Positions 6,638-8,639 of a DNA stretch of 8,639 nucleotides are shown in pieces (the stretch's first letter is position 1; every line of letters begins with the position of its first letter). The translations under genes were made by a program, and so were the position numbers. Below the pieces are notes generated by a model that had not been told where the DNA came from, did no database searches, and saw only the letters and a list, made by a program, of their open reading frames with translations. The DNA comes from Sulfurimonas sp. (GTDB lineage Bacteria > Campylobacterota > Campylobacteria > Campylobacterales > Sulfurimonadaceae). The DNA lies in contig DAOVJL010000034.1 in the NCBI GenBank assembly GCA_030673275.1, positions 1 to 8,639 of the forward strand, read 5' to 3'.

Positions 6638-7152
6638 AGTTAATTGTAGCTACAAGTGGCGCTAGCGGAGTAAACATGGGTATTAAAATACTTAAATTAC
6701 TCCCAAAAGATATAGATAAACATTTTATTATGACAAAAAACTCTGAGATAGTATTAGATAAAGAGATGAATATTACAAGTTACGAGAATGAGGATATTTC
6801 AGCAAGCATAGCATCAGGCTCATTTGGCACAGATGCTATGATTATTGCGCCTTGCAGCATGAATACATTGGCCAAGATAGCATGCGGGATTTCTGATAAC
6901 TTAGTAACAAGATGTGCAAGCGTTATGATAAAAGAGCAAAAAAAGCTTATTTTAGCTCCAAGGGAGATGCCGTTTTCTGCGATAGCATTGGAAAATATGC
7001 AAAAGCTGGCAACACTGGGTGTAATAATTGCACCTCCCGTCATGGCTTACTACTCTGAGCAACAGACACTTGATGAGATGGAAAACTTTGTTCTCGGTAA
7101 GTGGTTTGACTTGCTGGCAATAGAAAATAACTTATATAAAAGATGGAAATAA
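6634..7152 (+). CDS. ubiX: Flavin prenyltransferase UbiX
   Basis: UbiX joins a dimethylallyl group to FMN, making the prenylated FMN cofactor of UbiD-family decarboxylases. In Campylobacterota it most likely serves menaquinone synthesis through the futalosine route (inference). The 172-residue cytoplasmic protein has the flavin-binding TSGASG motif (7-12), the SGSFGTDAMIIAPCSMNTLAKIA core (61-83, with PCSM), the SDNL motif (87-90), and PREMPFS (109-115) in place of the usual xRETPLS. The end has APPVMAYY (133-140), equivalent to PPxPAFY of the family. GGAG (6625-6628) lies five bases before the ATG, which overlaps the flgA stop. Confidence 0.95.
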   Translation: MKLIVATSGASGVNMGIKILKLLPKDIDKHFIMTKNSEIVLDKEMNITSYENEDISASIASGSFGTDAMIIAPCSMNTLAKIACGISDNLVTRCASVMIKEQKKLILAPREMPFSAIALENMQKLATLGVIIAPPVMAYYSEQQTLDEMENFVLGKWFDLLAIENNLYKRWK

Positions 7153-7153
7153 A

Positions 7154-7645
7154 ATGAATAAAATAGCACTTTACCCCGGAACCTTTGATCCTGTTACAAA
7201 TGGTCATTACGATATCATAGAGAGAGCTTTAAGGCTCTTTGATGAAGTAATCATAGCAGTAGCTATCTCTGAGGATAAAAGACCTATGTTTACTTTAGAA
7301 GAAAGAATAGAGATGACAAAAGAGGCTGTTAAAGACTTAAGCAATGTAAAAGTTGTTGGTTTTGACAACTTAACAGTTGAGCTTGCAAAAACACATGATG
7401 CCAGTATTATTATTCGCGGTTTACGTGCAGTAAGTGATTTTGAGTATGAACTACAGCTTGGATACCTAAACAACTCCTTAGATGACACAATCGAGACAGT
7501 TTATCTTATGCCGAAGCTAAAACATGCTTTTATCAGCTCATCAATTGTTAGAAACCTTCTTAAGTTTAATGGAAAGACTGAACACCTTCTTCCAAAAGAT
7601 GTTCAAAAAATCATAGGAAGTATGAACTCATGTACATTGCAATAG
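7154..7645 (+). CDS. coaD: Phosphopantetheine adenylyltransferase (PPAT)
   Basis: This enzyme transfers AMP from ATP to 4'-phosphopantetheine, giving dephospho-CoA in the penultimate step of coenzyme A synthesis. The 163-residue protein shows the nucleotidyltransferase signature YPGTFDPVTNGH (7-18, with T15-x-G-H18), EDKRPMFTLEERIEM (about 40-54), the substrate-binding IIRGLRAVSDFEYELQ (about 86-101), and ISSSIVRN near residue 127, equivalent to the ISSTxxR motif. Length and motifs are those of a normal, active CoaD. It starts one base after the ubiX stop, with GGA at 7145-7147 as a weak RBS, and overlaps tmk by 16 bases. Confidence 0.96.
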   Translation: MNKIALYPGTFDPVTNGHYDIIERALRLFDEVIIAVAISEDKRPMFTLEERIEMTKEAVKDLSNVKVVGFDNLTVELAKTHDASIIIRGLRAVSDFEYELQLGYLNNSLDDTIETVYLMPKLKHAFISSSIVRNLLKFNGKTEHLLPKDVQKIIGSMNSCTLQ

Positions 7646-8214
7646 AAGGCATAGATACAGCAGGTAAAAGTACCCAGATAGCTAATGTATCTAAACATTA
7701 TCCAGATGCAATCATTACAAAAGAACCGGGTGCGACAGAAATAGGCAAAGAGATTAGAGAGATGGTTTTAAGTGCTAAAGCACAGAGTAAAAAAGCAGAA
7801 TTTTTACTCTTTTTAGCAGATAGAGCCGAGCATATAAAAGAAGTTGTTGAGCCAAACTTAGACAAAATAATTATCTCAGATAGAAGTGCTGTTAGCGGTG
7901 TTGCTTATGCTTTAATTCAAGGTGAAATAAGTGAGACAGCTATAGTTCACTTAAATAAGTTTGCTACAGGTGGTATATACCCTCAAAAAGTTTTCTTACT
8001 AAAACTTACAAAAGCAGAGCTTGAATATAGACTTTCTCAAAAAGAATTAGATGGGATTGAACTTAGAGGTGTAGAGTATTTGTTAAGTATTCAAGAAGCT
8101 ATCATAGAAGCCACAAAGCTCCTTAAACTCGAGCTAGTAACGATAGACGCAACAAAAAGCATAGAAGAAATAACAAAAGAAATATTAGATAATATGAAGG
8201 ACATGAATGATTAA
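7630..8214 (+). CDS. tmk: Thymidylate kinase
   Basis: Tmk phosphorylates dTMP to dTDP with ATP, needed for DNA synthesis. The 194-residue protein has the P-loop EGIDTAGKST (6-15), the KEPG substrate loop (31-34), ADRAEH (63-68), the SDRSAVSGVAYA segment (83-94; DRS in place of the DRY of many enzymes), and a LID region around 138-150 (KELDGIELRG). It is slightly shorter than E. coli Tmk (213 aa), as I would expect in this group. The start lies inside the end of coaD (AGGAAG at 7615-7620 is nine bases upstream). The end overlaps hisS by eight bases. Confidence 0.95.
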   Translation: MYIAIEGIDTAGKSTQIANVSKHYPDAIITKEPGATEIGKEIREMVLSAKAQSKKAEFLLFLADRAEHIKEVVEPNLDKIIISDRSAVSGVAYALIQGEISETAIVHLNKFATGGIYPQKVFLLKLTKAELEYRLSQKELDGIELRGVEYLLSIQEAIIEATKLLKLELVTIDATKSIEEITKEILDNMKDMND

Positions 8215-8639
8215 ATCATTAAGAGGAATGAATGATATTTTAAGTGAAGACTATGAGAGATTCACATACTTTATAAACACTGCTACAGATATAGCACAGA
8301 AGTATGGTTTTCACTTTATAGAAACACCTCTTTTAGAAGAGACGGCTCTTTTTAAACGCTCAGTTGGTGAATCTAGTGATATTGTCGGTAAAGAGATGTA
8401 TCAGTTCACAGATAAAGGTGATAATGATGTTTGCCTTCGTCCTGAGGGAACAGCTGGTGTTGTTCGTGCCTTTGTCCAAAAAAAGCTTGATAAAGCCGGT
8501 GGAACTCATCGTTATTTCTATCACGGAGCTATGTTTCGTTATGAGAGACCTCAAAAAGGTCGTCTTAGACTGTTTCATCAGTTTGGAGTTGAGAGTTTTG
8601 GTGTAGATAACGTTTATGAAGACGCTACTATGATTATGA
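8207..8639 (+). CDS. hisS: Histidyl-tRNA synthetase, N-terminal part (runs off the window)
   Basis: HisRS attaches histidine to tRNA-His in two steps through a histidyl-adenylate. The first 144 codons are present. Class II motif 1 is around residues 40-66 (PLLEETALFKRSVGESSD, then GKEMYQF). Motif 2 is recognised from LRPEGTAGVVRAF (77-89), followed by GAMFRYERPQKGRLRLFHQF (107-126, with the ATP-contacting Arg). The starting ATG overlaps the tmk stop, and AAGGA at 8197-8201 lies five bases upstream. The upstream frame (MIKSLRGMNDI) is the usual HisRS start. The remaining part, including motif 3 and the anticodon-binding domain, lies beyond the window. Linkage of hisS to tmk is also known in Campylobacter. 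Confidence 0.93.
   Translation, partial: MIKSLRGMNDILSEDYERFTYFINTATDIAQKYGFHFIETPLLEETALFKRSVGESSDIVGKEMYQFTDKGDNDVCLRPEGTAGVVRAFVQKKLDKAGGTHRYFYHGAMFRYERPQKGRLRLFHQFGVESFGVDNVYEDATMIM

Noticed and set aside
8364..8606. Open frames on both strands over hisS
   Set aside because: They lie wholly inside hisS in other frames and have no recognisable features; they are shadows of a clear class II synthetase.

Overview
The window looks like chromosome of a Campylobacterota (epsilonproteobacterial) organism, most likely near Sulfurimonas or a relative. The evidence is low-GC, A/T-ending host genes; an extra-long Cys-free FlgL of the epsilonproteobacterial kind (819 aa, against roughly 300 aa in enterics); a sigma-54-type promoter in front of it; and the gene order flgA-ubiX-coaD-tmk. 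From memory, that order is also found in Helicobacter and Campylobacter. The genus is inference.

Layout. (1) 56-2515, minus: complete flgL, hook-filament junction protein, with its RBS and a -24/-12 promoter just upstream. (2) 2663-2746, plus: a complete tRNA-Leu(CAA) with encoded CCA. (3) 2747-2998: AT-rich spacer with a candidate promoter and a 10-codon mini-ORF. (4) 2999-4654, plus: a tight operon of three small lipoproteins, one CsgG/TolB-N-like and two BamE/SmpA-like paralogues of each other. Its base composition is clearly richer in G+C than everything around it, so it looks like a foreign cassette next to the tRNA. (5) 4844-5248, plus: a short degenerate universal-stress-protein-like gene with a strong RBS. 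(6) 5260-5718, minus: a small secreted, probably outer-membrane, protein gene interrupted by one in-frame TAG; the rest of the frame is intact. (7) 5756-8639, plus: flgA-ubiX-coaD-tmk-hisS, packed with 1-nt gaps or overlaps; hisS runs off the window.

How the genes work together. flgL and flgA both serve flagellar assembly (hook-filament junction and P-ring), but they are transcribed in opposite directions. The flgA operon joins a flagellar chaperone to core metabolism: prenylated-FMN synthesis (ubiX, probably for UbiD-type decarboxylases of menaquinone synthesis), coenzyme A (coaD), dTTP (tmk) and His-tRNA charging (hisS). The three lipoproteins carry no recognisable enzyme motifs. Their shared operon and export signals suggest one envelope-associated complex of unknown function, and this is the best candidate here for something undescribed. 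The interrupted OMP-like gene is the second point of interest.
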